Source: Desulfitibacter sp. BRH_c19
Lineage (GTDB): Bacteria > Bacillota > DSM-16504 > Desulfitibacterales > Desulfitibacteraceae
Assembly (NCBI GenBank): GCA_001515945.1
Contig: LOER01000025.1
Span: 20,377-84,376, forward strand
Reading direction: 5' to 3'
DNA: 64,000 nt
Of the stretch, positions 25,979 to 35,598 are shown one piece after another. The notes beneath the pieces were generated by a model. The model was given only the letters and a program-made list of their open reading frames with translations. It ran no database searches and was not told the DNA's origin. A program made the position numbers and the translations under genes. Every line of letters starts with the position of its first letter. Positions within the stretch are counted from its first letter, which is position 1.

Positions 25979-28610
25979 AAAGTATCTATATAAATTTCAT
26001 GAAGGTGACAAGGAAATGAAATCTATCCTTGGGGGTAAGGGTGCTAACCTAGCTGAAATGACAAAGATAGGATTACCAGTTCCTCCAGGGGTTATTCTTA
26101 GTACTCAAGCTTGTAAAGACTATTATAAAAAAGGTCAAGAATTTCCAGAGGGCATGCAAGATCAAATAGTGGAACATATAAGATACTTAGAAACTGTTAC
26201 TGGAAAAGGGTTTGGTAGCAACGAAAATCCCCTTTTAGTATCTGTTCGTTCTGGAGCGGCAGTATCCATGCCTGGAATGATGGATACCATACTAAATTTG
26301 GGTTTAAATGATGAGACAGTTAAGGGTTTAGCAAGTATAACTGGAGACAAAAAATTTGCCCTTGATTGCTATAGAAGGTTTATTACAATGTACTCAGATG
26401 TAGTAATGGGTATAGAACACGTAAACTTTGAATCTATCTTGAGATCATATAAGAAAAAACTAGGTATTGAATACGATCATGAGTTTTCTTATGAAAACCT
26501 TCAAGACTTAATAGAAAAGTTTAAATCCATGCTGAGATTAAAGCACGGCAATGAGTTTCCTCAGGATCCAATGGAACAACTATTAAAAGCCATAGAAGCG
26601 GTTTTTAATTCATGGCAAAACAGTCGGGCAATACTATATAGGAAGTTACATAAAATTCCTGATTCATTAGGTACGGCTGTAAATATTCAATCAATGGTCT
26701 TTGGAAATATGGGCATCAATAGTGGAACTGGGGTTGCTTTTACCAGAAATCCTTCAACAGGTGCAAGAGAATTATATGGTGAATACTTGGTAAATGCCCA
26801 AGGGGAAGATGTGGTTGCAGGTACAAGAACCCCCCAACCCATTGAAAAACTGAAGGAAGATATGCCTGCTGTATATAAACAGTTTACTGATACATGTAAG
26901 CTCTTAGAAAGGCATTACAAAGATATGCAGGATATAGAGTTTACAATTGAAAACAACAGTTTGTATATCCTGCAAACTAGAAATGGCAAAAAAACTGCAG
27001 CTTCTGCTATTAGAATTGCAGTTGATATGGTAAAAGAAGATCTAATAATTAAAGAAGAGGCTGTTAGTCGAATTGATATTACTCAACTTGACCATTTATT
27101 GCATCCAACAATTGATACAAGCAATAACTTTGAAGTAATCACTAATGGACTTCCTGCATCTCCAGGAGCTGCGGTAGGTAAAATAGTATTTGACGCCGAT
27201 GAAGCAGAAAATATGGGTAATGAGGGTATAAAAGTAATATTGGTTAGAAATGAAACTACTCCCGATGACCTTAATGGCATAGTTGGAGCTCAAGGAATTC
27301 TTACATTGCATGGTGGAATGACAAGTCATGCTGCTGTTGTTGCCAGGGGAATGGGTAAACCATGTGTTTGTGGATGTGATGGGCTTGATATTGATATGGA
27401 TGCTCAAAAGCTAATAATAGGTAGTAAGACTTTCTACAAAGGAGATATAATTACAATTGATGGTTCTACAGGTAAAGTAATAGAAGGGGAGGTACCTCTT
27501 CTTGTTCCAACATTAAGTAGAGAATTTAAAACTATACTTGAATGGGCAGATGAAATACGAATTTTAGGTGTCAGAGCCAATGCAGATACCCCTGAAGATG
27601 CAGCAAAGGCTAGAGAATTTGGTGCTAAAGGAATAGGCCTTTGTAGAACTGAGCATATGTTTATGGGACCGGAAAGACTGCCAATTGTGCAGAAAATGAT
27701 CTTGTCCTCAAATATTGAAGAAAGAAAGGCAACATTAGAAAGGTTATTGCCAATTCAGCAGGAAGATTTTTATGGAATATTTAAAGTAATGCAAGGATAT
27801 CCTGTTACTATTCGTTTGTTAGATCCGCCTTTACACGAGTTTTTACCAAACAGAGAAGAACTAATAGAAGATATAACTAAAATGAAGTGCCTTGGTGGTT
27901 CAGAAGAGGAGCTCAAGAAAAAAGAGAATTTACTTGTAAAGGTTAAGTCATTATCAGAAGCTAATCCCATGCTAGGACACAGAGGATGTAGATTAGGAAT
28001 TACCTTCCCAGAGATATATGCAACACAAATTGAGGCCATTTTTAGAGCTGCTGTTCAACTCGCGAAAGAAGGAGTCAAGGCTATTCCTGAAATAGAAATA
28101 CCCCTTGTCATGCATGTTAATGAACTCTCAATATTAAAAGAACTCGTTGATGCAGTAGCAAATATGGTATTTGCAGATGAGGGAGTTAAAGTTGAGTATA
28201 CAGTTGGCACTATGATAGAGGTTCCTAGGGCATGTGCAACTGCTGGGGAAATAGCTCAAGTTGCTGATTTCTTCTCTTTTGGAACGAATGATCTGACTCA
28301 GACATGTTTTGGATTTAGTCGCGATGATGCTGAAGGTAAATTTCTTCAACCATATCTTGAGAAAAAAATCATCCAAGATAATCCTTTTGTAGTTATAGAC
28401 AGGGCAGGTGTCGGCCGCTTGATGGAAATGGCAGTTACCAAAGGGAGAGCCAGTAGAGAAGACTTATTAATAGGGATATGTGGTGAGCACGGAGGAGATC
28501 CAAACTCTATTGAATATTGTCATCAGATTGGCCTTGATTTTGTAAGCTGTTCACCTTATAGGGTACCAGTAGCAAGGTTAGCAGCAGCACAAGCCCAATT
28601 AAAGGCATAA
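25971..28610 (+). CDS. ppdK: Pyruvate, phosphate dikinase
   Basis: Converts pyruvate, ATP and Pi to phosphoenolpyruvate, AMP and PPi, reversibly. The 879 residues have an N-terminal ATP-grasp domain (GGKGANLAEM, SVRSGAAVSMPGMMDT), a central phosphohistidine domain with GGMTSHAAVVARGMGKP, where T451 is the predicted regulatory site of PpsR and H453 the catalytic histidine, and a C-terminal TIM-barrel with GTNDLTQTCFGFSRDD. ATG 25971 follows GGGGGGAG; longer starts lie inside ppsR. ccpN-ppsR-ppdK form a compact regulatory and catalytic unit. Confidence 0.97.
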   Translation: MSKKYLYKFHEGDKEMKSILGGKGANLAEMTKIGLPVPPGVILSTQACKDYYKKGQEFPEGMQDQIVEHIRYLETVTGKGFGSNENPLLVSVRSGAAVSMPGMMDTILNLGLNDETVKGLASITGDKKFALDCYRRFITMYSDVVMGIEHVNFESILRSYKKKLGIEYDHEFSYENLQDLIEKFKSMLRLKHGNEFPQDPMEQLLKAIEAVFNSWQNSRAILYRKLHKIPDSLGTAVNIQSMVFGNMGINSGTGVAFTRNPSTGARELYGEYLVNAQGEDVVAGTRTPQPIEKLKEDMPAVYKQFTDTCKLLERHYKDMQDIEFTIENNSLYILQTRNGKKTAASAIRIAVDMVKEDLIIKEEAVSRIDITQLDHLLHPTIDTSNNFEVITNGLPASPGAAVGKIVFDADEAENMGNEGIKVILVRNETTPDDLNGIVGAQGILTLHGGMTSHAAVVARGMGKPCVCGCDGLDIDMDAQKLIIGSKTFYKGDIITIDGSTGKVIEGEVPLLVPTLSREFKTILEWADEIRILGVRANADTPEDAAKAREFGAKGIGLCRTEHMFMGPERLPIVQKMILSSNIEERKATLERLLPIQQEDFYGIFKVMQGYPVTIRLLDPPLHEFLPNREELIEDITKMKCLGGSEEELKKKENLLVKVKSLSEANPMLGHRGCRLGITFPEIYATQIEAIFRAAVQLAKEGVKAIPEIEIPLVMHVNELSILKELVDAVANMVFADEGVKVEYTVGTMIEVPRACATAGEIAQVADFFSFGTNDLTQTCFGFSRDDAEGKFLQPYLEKKIIQDNPFVVIDRAGVGRLMEMAVTKGRASREDLLIGICGEHGGDPNSIEYCHQIGLDFVSCSPYRVPVARLAAAQAQLKA

Positions 28611-28628
28611 AAATAAGAAATCATTCAG

Positions 28629-28660
28629 GGTCAGAGGGTAATTCCTCTGGCCTTATCTAT
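28629..28660 (+). terminator. Hairpin after ppdK, probable terminator
   Basis: GGTCAGAGG at 28629-28637 pairs with CCTCTGGCC at 28644-28652 (one G-T pair), followed by a moderately T-rich stretch. Confidence 0.55.
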
Positions 28661-28706
28661 TTGTGTCATGCATAATACATATTTATTCACTACAAGATAA
28701 AACTCT

Positions 28707-28735
28707 TTGCCATTTGCTGATTTTTAAATTACAAT
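28707..28735 (+). promoter_or_regulatory. Promoter ahead of tatC
   Basis: TTGCCA at 28707-28712 and TACAAT at 28730-28735 with a 17-base spacer, about 60 bases ahead of tatC. Confidence 0.5.
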
Positions 28736-28793
28736 ATATCTGAAGTACCGTGTTCAGATTATAAGTATTTTGTGACCAAAAGGGGGCAAATTT

Positions 28794-29534
28794 ATGTCAG
28801 ATATGTCAATGTCACTAATAGACCATTTAGAAGACCTGCGAAAGATTATAATTAGACTCATACTGGCAATCTTACTGGGAACAATTGTAAGCTTTGTGTT
28901 TTTTGAAGAAGTGATTTCGCAGGTGATCAATGCCCCTATAATTGGGAAAGAAATTCAACTAGTACAGTTGACTGTAACAGAGGCATTTCTTACTAAGATA
29001 AAGATAAGCCTTTTATCGGGTGTTATGATTACAATCCCATTTACTGCTTGGCAGTTATGGAGTTTTATACTTCCAGCCTTATATGCTCATGAAAAAAAAT
29101 ATGTTTATATAATTACTCCTATGTCAGCTATTTTATTTACCGCAGGGGTAGTTTTTGGCTATTATGTGGTTCTCCCCCTTGCTCTAATTTTTTTCATTGG
29201 GCAGGGAGCCAATCTGGTACCTATGCTTTCCTTTGCTAGATATGTATCTTTTGTCTTAGGATTTTTAATACCATTTGGTCTAGTTTTTCAATTACCACTA
29301 GCTGTTGTATTCCTAGTAAAAATCGGGGTTACAGATTATAAGTTTTTTGTAGCAAAAAGAAAATATGCCGTATTAATCATTTTTGTAATTTCTGCACTTT
29401 TAACTCCAGCAGATGTTGTTTCTCAATTACTAATGGCTGGTCCTGTAATGTTACTATATGAAATTAGTATCCTGATTAGTTGGTTAATAAGAAAAAAAGT
29501 AAAAGAAGAGGATGAGGAGAATAATGTCTCTTAG
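28794..29534 (+). CDS. tatC: Sec-independent protein translocase TatC
   Basis: Multi-spanning receptor of the twin-arginine translocase, which recognises RR signal peptides. The 246 residues hold six membrane segments and the N-terminal signature MSLIDHLEDLRKIIIR; the FxxxxxYxxxxP-type loop region follows near residue 75-100 (LPALYAHEKKYVY). No tatA or tatB gene lies nearby in this window. The end overlaps the next gene slightly, which suggests co-transcription with dgt. Confidence 0.95.
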   Translation: MSDMSMSLIDHLEDLRKIIIRLILAILLGTIVSFVFFEEVISQVINAPIIGKEIQLVQLTVTEAFLTKIKISLLSGVMITIPFTAWQLWSFILPALYAHEKKYVYIITPMSAILFTAGVVFGYYVVLPLALIFFIGQGANLVPMLSFARYVSFVLGFLIPFGLVFQLPLAVVFLVKIGVTDYKFFVAKRKYAVLIIFVISALLTPADVVSQLLMAGPVMLLYEISILISWLIRKKVKEEDEENNVS

Positions 29535-30549
29535 GGAAATGTTTGAAAAGAGGGAAGAAACTTGGCTTTCCACTTTTGCAACAAAATCCATTGATTCACA
29601 GGGGAGACAAGTTGCTGAAGAACCATGTGATGTACGTACAAGCTTTCAACGGGACAGAGACAGAATTATACATTCAAAAGCTTTTAGGAGACTAAAACAT
29701 AAGACGCAAGTATTCATATCACCTGAAAGTGATCATTTCCGTACGAGGCTTACCCATACTTTAGAAGTAAGTCAGATAGCAAGAACAGTAGCTAGAGCAT
29801 TGAGATTAAATGAAGACTTAGTAGAGGCTATCTCTTTAGGACACGATTTAGGACATACTCCATTTGGTCATGCAGGTGAAACAGCTCTTGATAGGGTTAG
29901 CCCTGAAGGTTTTAAGCATAATATACAAAGCTTAAGGGTCGTAGATAAGATTGAACAAGGTAAGGGTCTTAACCTTACTTGGAAGGTAAGAGACGGAATA
30001 CTAAACCATACTGGGGATGGAACTCCGAGTTCATTAGAAGGTCAGATAGTAAAAACTGCTGATAGAATAGCATACATAAATCATGACATTGATGATGCTA
30101 TAAGGGGGAAAATAATTTCACTTGAAAGTTTACCAAAAGAATGCCTTAAGGTTCTTGGTTTTAAGCATAGCGAAAGAATAAATAAAATGGTCAGAGATAT
30201 GATTGAGGCTAGTTGGGATAAGCCTTATATTACTATGAGTAAGGAAATAATTTGTGCGATGAATGAATTACGCCAGTTCTTATTTTACAATGTTTATATA
30301 GGCTCTTTAGCAAAAACTGAGGAAAAAAAAGCCATGAGATTAGTGGAGGAAATTTATCACTACTACAGTAATTATCCACAAGAAATTCCAATAGAGTACC
30401 GGAGACATTCTGATTTTGAAAATAACTATCAAGATAATAGCAAAGATATTTTAGCAGTAGATTATATAGCTGGAATGACCGATAGATATGCCATATCTAG
30501 TTATAAAAAATTGTTTGTACCATTAGGGTTTCAGACTCCAATTATTTAA
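29524..30549 (+). CDS. dgt: dGTPase-like HD-domain triphosphohydrolase
   Basis: HD-domain enzyme of the dNTP triphosphohydrolase type; the short form next to dnaG is common in Bacillota. The 341 residues contain RDRDRIIHSKAFRRLKHKTQVF, and the metal motif with H in RLTHTLEVSQIAR and HD in LGHDLGHTPFGHAGE. ATG 29524 has GAGGAG upstream; ATG 29512 is possible but overlaps that site. It precedes dnaG and rpoD as in many genomes. Confidence 0.92.
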   Translation: MSLREMFEKREETWLSTFATKSIDSQGRQVAEEPCDVRTSFQRDRDRIIHSKAFRRLKHKTQVFISPESDHFRTRLTHTLEVSQIARTVARALRLNEDLVEAISLGHDLGHTPFGHAGETALDRVSPEGFKHNIQSLRVVDKIEQGKGLNLTWKVRDGILNHTGDGTPSSLEGQIVKTADRIAYINHDIDDAIRGKIISLESLPKECLKVLGFKHSERINKMVRDMIEASWDKPYITMSKEIICAMNELRQFLFYNVYIGSLAKTEEKKAMRLVEEIYHYYSNYPQEIPIEYRRHSDFENNYQDNSKDILAVDYIAGMTDRYAISSYKKLFVPLGFQTPII

Positions 30550-30661
30550 AAAACTAAAAACATTTCACTATTCTAATACATTATTATAATATAACTATTT
30601 ATAATTAATTGTTGCAAAAACTAATGTATATTTAAAATCAAACAGGTTAATAATAGATTTG

Positions 30662-30742
30662 AGGAGCAAAGCATTCTGTTAGGTATCTAGTCAATGCCTA
30701 AATAGTCTGACTGACGAAGAGATGCTTGGCTCCTTTTTTTTA
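30662..30742 (+). ncRNA. Candidate structured RNA or branched terminator downstream of dgt
   Basis: AGGAGCAAAGCAT (30662-30674) pairs with ATGCTTGGCTCCT (30722-30734) with one mismatch. Inside is a second hairpin, AGGTAT / ATGCCT (about 30681-30699). Eight T follow the closing stem. The size (about 80 bases) and the enclosed hairpin fit a small RNA with an intrinsic terminator; it may also simply end the dgt transcript. I know of no family match. Confidence 0.45.
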
Positions 30743-30788
30743 TACTATCAGCAAGTATAAGTTCAAACAAGGTAGATAGTATTCACAA

Positions 30789-30898
30789 AAACTAAGGCTT
30801 CCGCCAGTAGTTCTAGCATTGATTTTGCAATGCGTAGAAATACCAGTGCAAAGCCGCCTGCGTCTAAGGACTTGGCGCAAGTCAAGTTTTGTTTTATA
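30789..30898 (+). repeat. Dispersed structured repeat, copy C (partial)
   Basis: This copy lacks the conserved left end but retains ACTAAGGCTTCCGCC, the TTCTAGCATTG / CAATGCGTAGAA hairpin (30811-30839), an AGTGCAAAGCCGCC stretch and the CAAGTCAAGTTTTGTTTTAT tail that is also found in copy E. It appears to be a deletion derivative. Confidence 0.7.
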
Positions 30899-30899
30899 A

Positions 30900-31364
30900 G
30901 AAAACAGTAAAGAAGCAGAAAAAAGGACCTCCAGAATGGGAGGTCTTAAAAATATCATCCAGGGACCTATCACTACTGATAGTTACTGGACATTAATAAA
31001 AAATGAAAGGGGAAAATAATAAGATATGAAGGGATGATACTTTTCATTAATTAATATATCATATGATATATACTATAGCATCAGGAAAGTATTGGTGTAT
31101 TGCTCTATCTTTTATATAAATAATGCAATGTTTATACATTTTTCTATTCTTTATCTAAATTTACTACATAATTTCTTTAAGTAGAAGGAAAACAGCTAAA
31201 TGTATAGAATAAGTATAAATTGTCCAATACCACTTATAACACAATACCACATAGGTATTGGAATGGGAGGATTACGATTCGGTTGTTATGTGATCCAATT
31301 ATATAGGAGGACTTAAGAGATTTATGACGAAATAAGATATAAACAAATTAGCTAGGTGATTTAG
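30900..31364 (+). other. AT-rich region ahead of dnaG
   Basis: No gene is supported here. It holds a hairpin GGACCTCC / GGGAGGTC at 30925-30945, and an inverted repeat CCAATACC (31224-31231) / GGTATTGG (31254-31261) ahead of dnaG. A good ribosome binding site (AGGAGGACTT, about 31305) is followed by ATG ACG AAA TAA, which might be a minimal leader. The dnaG promoter should lie in this stretch, but I cannot place it with confidence. Confidence 0.5.
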
Positions 31365-33179
31365 GTGATTAATTTTATTCCTGAGGAAAAAGTTCAAGAG
31401 ATTCTAGAAAGAGTTTCTATAGAACAAATTGTATCACGTTATGTATCTTTAAAGCAGCAAGGAAAGAATTTAGTTGCCATATGTCCTTTTCATAGTGAGG
31501 ATACACCATCCTTTAATGTTAATCCTACCAAGGGCCTTTTTTATTGCTTTGGTTGTGGTGCTGGGGGCAATGTGTTTACCTTTATCATGAAGGCTGAAAA
31601 TTATACTTTTGTTGAAGCTGCAGAATTTTTAGCATCTCAAGCAGGAATTTTGCTAGAGGATAACAAATTAATTAAGAAGGTAGATAAAGAAAAAAATTCC
31701 CTTATTGAAATAAATTCGCTAGCCCAAAAGTTTTTTAATTATATGCTTATTGATAGTACTAAAGGTGAAAAAGCCCTTGAATATTTAAAAAAACGTGGGG
31801 TTTCAAATGAAATTATAGCAGAATTTGGACTTGGCTACTCCTTAGACGAGTGGGATTCATTGTCTAAGTTTATGACCAAAAGAAAGGTTTCTGTATCAGA
31901 TTTGGAAAAAGTCGGCCTGATTAGTCCAAGACAGGGAAATGCTTCAGGATATTACGATCGTTTCAGGGGAAGAATTATTTTCCCAATATACAATCTAAAT
32001 GGTTTAGTGATTGGTTTTGGTGGGCGTATTATAGATGATTCTATAAAAGGGCCTAAATACCTTAATAGTCCTGAAACAAAAATATTTCAAAAGAGCAAGT
32101 TGCTTTATGGAATGAATTTGGCAAGAGATGAAATAAGGAGAAAAGATTTAGTCATATTAGTAGAAGGTTACATGGACGTTATTGCCACTCACCAAAATGG
32201 AGTGAAAAATACAGTAGCATCATTAGGAACGGCTTTTACAGCCGAACAAGCAAAAATACTAAAAAGATATACAGATAATGTTGTAATTGCTTACGATGCT
32301 GATGAAGCAGGCCAGGAAGCATCATTAAGAGGGTTGTCTGTTTTAAACGAAAATGGATGCAAGGTTAACATTCTTACATTGCCAGAAAAATCTGATCCAG
32401 ATGACTATATAAGAAAGTACGGGGCAGAAGGTTTCATGGATTGTGTTAAAAACAAAGCTATCCCATTAATTGAGTATAAACTTAAAATTGCTAGCCAAAA
32501 AAATAGATTAGACACAATTGAAGGTAAGAAAAAGGTATTGGATTTCATAATAAATGACTTAACAAAGGTTAACAGTTTAGTAGAAAGAGAATACTATATA
32601 AGGTTAATTTCAAATAAAATTGGAGTAACTGAACAAGTAATAGCTGCAGAGATGGGCAAGCACTCAAGAAGCCTGCAAAATATTGGTACTAATAGGGATA
32701 AAAAGGTAATAGTAAGGAATAATAGCAAGGAAAAGTATCTCATGGGAAATAGTGCACAAGTTAAAGTAGAAAGATTTTTGGTGAGATATGTAATGGAGAA
32801 TCCCCAAAATATAGAGTGGTTTCAAGAAAATGTGGGAGTACACTCATTACAATATTCAAAATCCAAGTTATTGATAAGAGACTTAATTAAGTATGTAGAA
32901 GATAGTGGAGGTAGTGACAAGTTTTGCTTTAAAAATTTTCTTATCACACTTCCAGAGGATTTACAGGGTTATTTATCAGAAATAATGACCGTTGATACAG
33001 AAACTTACTCAATCAATGATTGTGTATATATAATCAAGAACAATTGGTATAAGTTACAAGTAGAAAACCTTAAAAAAGAGATATCAGCAGCAGAAGAAAG
33101 TGAACAAAAGGATATAGTCGACTCATTGGTATCAAATTTAGTAGAGTTTCAAAGAGATTGGAAACAAATTAAGTCATAA
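31365..33179 (+). CDS. dnaG: DNA primase
   Basis: Synthesises RNA primers for replication. The 604 residues have the CHC2 zinc domain with C40, H43, C61 and C64, the TOPRIM core with [12 protein letters not shown] (near 260) and [12 protein letters not shown] (near 305), and a C-terminal DnaB-binding domain. The GTG start at 31365 follows AGGTGAT. It is the first gene of a dnaG-rpoD pair, the remnant of the macromolecular synthesis operon. Confidence 0.97.
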   Translation: MINFIPEEKVQEILERVSIEQIVSRYVSLKQQGKNLVAICPFHSEDTPSFNVNPTKGLFYCFGCGAGGNVFTFIMKAENYTFVEAAEFLASQAGILLEDNKLIKKVDKEKNSLIEINSLAQKFFNYMLIDSTKGEKALEYLKKRGVSNEIIAEFGLGYSLDEWDSLSKFMTKRKVSVSDLEKVGLISPRQGNASGYYDRFRGRIIFPIYNLNGLVIGFGGRIIDDSIKGPKYLNSPETKIFQKSKLLYGMNLARDEIRRKDLVILVEGYMDVIATHQNGVKNTVASLGTAFTAEQAKILKRYTDNVVIAYDADEAGQEASLRGLSVLNENGCKVNILTLPEKSDPDDYIRKYGAEGFMDCVKNKAIPLIEYKLKIASQKNRLDTIEGKKKVLDFIINDLTKVNSLVEREYYIRLISNKIGVTEQVIAAEMGKHSRSLQNIGTNRDKKVIVRNNSKEKYLMGNSAQVKVERFLVRYVMENPQNIEWFQENVGVHSLQYSKSKLLIRDLIKYVEDSGGSDKFCFKNFLITLPEDLQGYLSEIMTVDTETYSINDCVYIIKNNWYKLQVENLKKEISAAEESEQKDIVDSLVSNLVEFQRDWKQIKS

Positions 33180-33214
33180 TTGTAAGTATGATGACCCTAA
33201 TGGAAGGGGGGACA

Positions 33215-34306
33215 ATGGTGAAAGAAGATAACAAGAAGACAGAAAGTGTGAAGCAGCTCATAGAGCTAGGTAAAAAAAGAGGAATATTAACGTATAAGGA
33301 AATTATGGATACTTTACAAGGTATAGAATTAACCCCAGATCAAATTGATGAAATATATGAACATTTGGCTAGTATGGGAATAGAAGTTATACCTGAAAGT
33401 GGTAAATTAGAAGAAGACGATGACGACGAAGAAGATAAGGAAGACGTTGAGATAGATTTGTCAATTCCTGAAGGAATAGGAATTGATGATCCTGTGAGGA
33501 TGTACCTGAAAGAAATAGGAAGAGTTCCTTTACTGTCAGCCGATGAAGAGATAGAATTAGCAATAAAAATAGAACAGGGAGACATGGAAGCAAAACGTAA
33601 ACTGGCTGAAGCAAACCTCCGATTAGTTGTCAGTATAGCTAAGCGTTATGTTGGAAGAGGTATGTTGTTCCTTGATTTAATACAGGAGGGGAATCTAGGA
33701 CTAATTAAAGCGGTTGAGAAATTTGATTATCGTAAGGGATTTAAGTTTAGTACCTATGCTACATGGTGGATACGTCAGGCAATAACAAGATCAATTGCTG
33801 ACCAGGCAAGAACAATTAGAATTCCTGTGCATATGGTTGAGACCATTAATAAGCTAATTAGAGTATCTAGGCAACTTCTACAAGAACTAGGCCGAGAGCC
33901 TATGCCTGAAGAAATAGCGTTAGAAATGGACATCCCGGAGGAAAGAGTTAGAGAGATTATAAAAATTGCTCAAGAACCTGTTTCCTTGGAAACTCCCATT
34001 GGAGAAGAAGAAGATAGTCATTTAGGTGACTTTATTGAAGATCAGGATGCACTAGCACCTGCAGAAGCGGCTTCTTTTACTCTACTTAGGGAACAATTAG
34101 AGGATGTACTAGATACATTAACTCCTAGAGAAGAAAAGGTATTAAGACTTCGTTTTGGTTTGGATGATGGCAGAACTAGAACACTAGAAGAGGTAGGGCA
34201 AGAATTTGGAGTTACCAGAGAAAGAATTAGACAGATAGAAGCAAAAGCATTACGTAAGCTTAGGCACCCAAGCAGGAGTAAAAAATTAAAAGATTATCTT
34301 GAATAG
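33215..34306 (+). CDS. rpoD: RNA polymerase sigma factor RpoD (SigA)
   Basis: Primary sigma factor. The 363 residues have region 1.1, an acidic linker ([16 protein letters not shown]), region 1.2 ([18 protein letters not shown]), region 2 with [18 protein letters not shown] for -10 recognition, region 3 and region 4 with the helix-turn-helix [23 protein letters not shown] 33215 follows AAGGGGGGAC; upstream ATGs at 33188-33200 precede that site. It follows dnaG by about 35 bases. Confidence 0.97.
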   Translation: MVKEDNKKTESVKQLIELGKKRGILTYKEIMDTLQGIELTPDQIDEIYEHLASMGIEVIPESGKLEEDDDDEEDKEDVEIDLSIPEGIGIDDPVRMYLKEIGRVPLLSADEEIELAIKIEQGDMEAKRKLAEANLRLVVSIAKRYVGRGMLFLDLIQEGNLGLIKAVEKFDYRKGFKFSTYATWWIRQAITRSIADQARTIRIPVHMVETINKLIRVSRQLLQELGREPMPEEIALEMDIPEERVREIIKIAQEPVSLETPIGEEEDSHLGDFIEDQDALAPAEAASFTLLREQLEDVLDTLTPREEKVLRLRFGLDDGRTRTLEEVGQEFGVTRERIRQIEAKALRKLRHPSRSKKLKDYLE

Positions 34307-34322
34307 TAGGTAAAAATTGCTA

Positions 34323-34351
34323 TTGACAAGTGATTTGGAATGTTTTATACT
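34323..34351 (+). promoter_or_regulatory. Promoter of the tRNA cluster
   Basis: Perfect TTGACA at 34323-34328 and TATACT at 34346-34351 with a 17-base spacer, about 25 bases ahead of the first tRNA. Confidence 0.85.
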
Positions 34352-34375
34352 GTATTTTGTCAGTATCGAGGGTGT

Positions 34376-34450
34376 TCCCTGGTAGCTCAATGGTAGAGCA
34401 CTCGGCTGTTAACCGAGTTGTTGCTGGTTCGAGTCCAGCCCGGGGAGCCA
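34376..34450 (+). tRNA. tRNA-Asn (anticodon GTT)
   Basis: 75 bases including encoded CCA. The acceptor TCCCTGG pairs with CCGGGGA, the anticodon stem-loop is CTCGG-CTGTTAA-CCGAG, and the T arm is GCTGG-TTCGAGT-CCAGC. Confidence 0.96.
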
Positions 34451-34457
34451 TTTTATT

Positions 34458-34532
34458 GGGCCCATAGCTCAGCGGTAGAGCCACCGGCTCATAACCGGTC
34501 GGTCCCTGGTTCGATCCCAGGTGGGCCCACCA
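34458..34532 (+). tRNA. tRNA-Met (anticodon CAT)
   Basis: 75 bases with encoded CCA. The acceptor GGGCCCA pairs with TGGGCCC and the anticodon loop is CTCATAA. The anticodon stem ACCGG/CCGGT lacks the three G-C pairs of initiator tRNA and position 1 is paired, so it is an elongator; a lysidine-modified tRNA-Ile (CAT) cannot be excluded without a model search. Confidence 0.9.
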
Positions 34533-34541
34533 TTTTCATTC

Positions 34542-34617
34542 GGCCCGTTGGTCAAGGGGTCTAAGACACCGCCCTTTCACGGCGGTAACATGGGTTCGAA
34601 TCCCATACGGGTCACCA
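34542..34617 (+). tRNA. tRNA-Glu (anticodon TTC)
   Basis: 76 bases with encoded CCA. The acceptor GGCCCGT pairs with ACGGGTC (one G-T), and the anticodon stem-loop is CCGCC-CTTTCAC-GGCGG. Confidence 0.96.
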
Positions 34618-34648
34618 ATAAAGAAGCAAGAAACCTGCACCTTGATAT

Positions 34649-34724
<76 letters not shown>

Positions 34725-34737
34725 TATTAACAGATGA

Positions 34738-34762
34738 GCCTTGTGAATAGCAAGGCTTTTTT
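34738..34762 (+). terminator. Terminator of the tRNA cluster
   Basis: GCCTTG pairs with CAAGGC around a seven-base loop, followed by six T. Confidence 0.88.
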
Positions 34763-34905
34763 ATTTAGGTAAATTTTGCATATTTTTTAATATAATTAGA
34801 TATTATTAAGAAGAGAAAATATTTTTGTAAAAAATGCAGGGAAACCTCAAAGTTTTGGTGAATTAACTACTAATAAAATTATTTTTGTATAATGGGAGGC
34901 AATCT

Positions 34906-35598
34906 ATGCTAAATGTAAGGCTTGCCACAATTGCAAAATATATAACACCCAACTCTCTTGTAGTAGATGTTGGAACAGATCATGCTTTATTACCTATTTT
35001 TTTAATACAGAATAATTTGGCATGTAAAATTATTGGAGTTGAAATAAACCAAGGTCCATTCTTAAAAGCCAGAAAAAATGTTAGTACCCTTGGTTTAGAA
35101 AAAGATATTGAATTGCGTCAGGGTGATGGTTTGGAACCTGTACTAAACGAACAGGTAGATGTTGTAGTCATAGCTGGCATGGGTGGAAAGTCTATCGTTG
35201 AAATATTGAAAAGAGGGGCTAGCCTACTCAAAGATGTTAAAAAGATAATTTTACAACCAATGAATGGATGTGAATTGGTAAGAAATTATCTTTTTTATAC
35301 TAAAGGATTAAAAATAAGTGATGAAGATTTAGTTAAGGAAAATAATAGGCTGTATGAAATTATTATTGCAGAGCCTGGCCAATCCCAGGAATTTGATGAT
35401 ATACTTATAGAGATAGGGCCAATGTTATATTCTAAAAGACATCCGCTATTTCCAGTATTATTAGAACGAAAGATCCAAAGATACAGAAAGATAGCAAATA
35501 ACATGGATAAAAGTAATAAGATTACTGCTAAGGATAAGATGAAGTACTATGATGCCAAGGCAAATTGTTTGGAGAAGGTGTTAGTATCATGTCTGTAA
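34906..35598 (+). CDS. trmK: tRNA (adenine(22)-N(1))-methyltransferase TrmK
   Basis: SAM-dependent enzyme that methylates A22 of tRNAs. The 230 residues begin with a Rossmann domain: VVDVGTDHALLPIFL is motif I, VDVVVIAGMGGKSIVEIL carries the family's GMGG block, and LQPMNG follows. ATG 34906 has GGGAGG eight bases upstream. The gene sits between the rpoD-tRNA region and nif3, the usual rpoD-trmK-nif3 order. It overlaps nif3 by ten bases. Confidence 0.94.
   Translation: MLNVRLATIAKYITPNSLVVDVGTDHALLPIFLIQNNLACKIIGVEINQGPFLKARKNVSTLGLEKDIELRQGDGLEPVLNEQVDVVVIAGMGGKSIVEILKRGASLLKDVKKIILQPMNGCELVRNYLFYTKGLKISDEDLVKENNRLYEIIIAEPGQSQEFDDILIEIGPMLYSKRHPLFPVLLERKIQRYRKIANNMDKSNKITAKDKMKYYDAKANCLEKVLVSCL

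Noticed and set aside
30740..30973. Minus-strand open frame in the dgt-dnaG gap
   Set aside because: It is the reverse of repeat copy C and the neighbouring hairpins; there is no ribosome binding site.
34458..34532. Initiator tRNA-Met
   Set aside because: The anticodon stem lacks three consecutive G-C pairs and the first acceptor pair is formed, so it is an elongator (or tRNA-Ile CAT).
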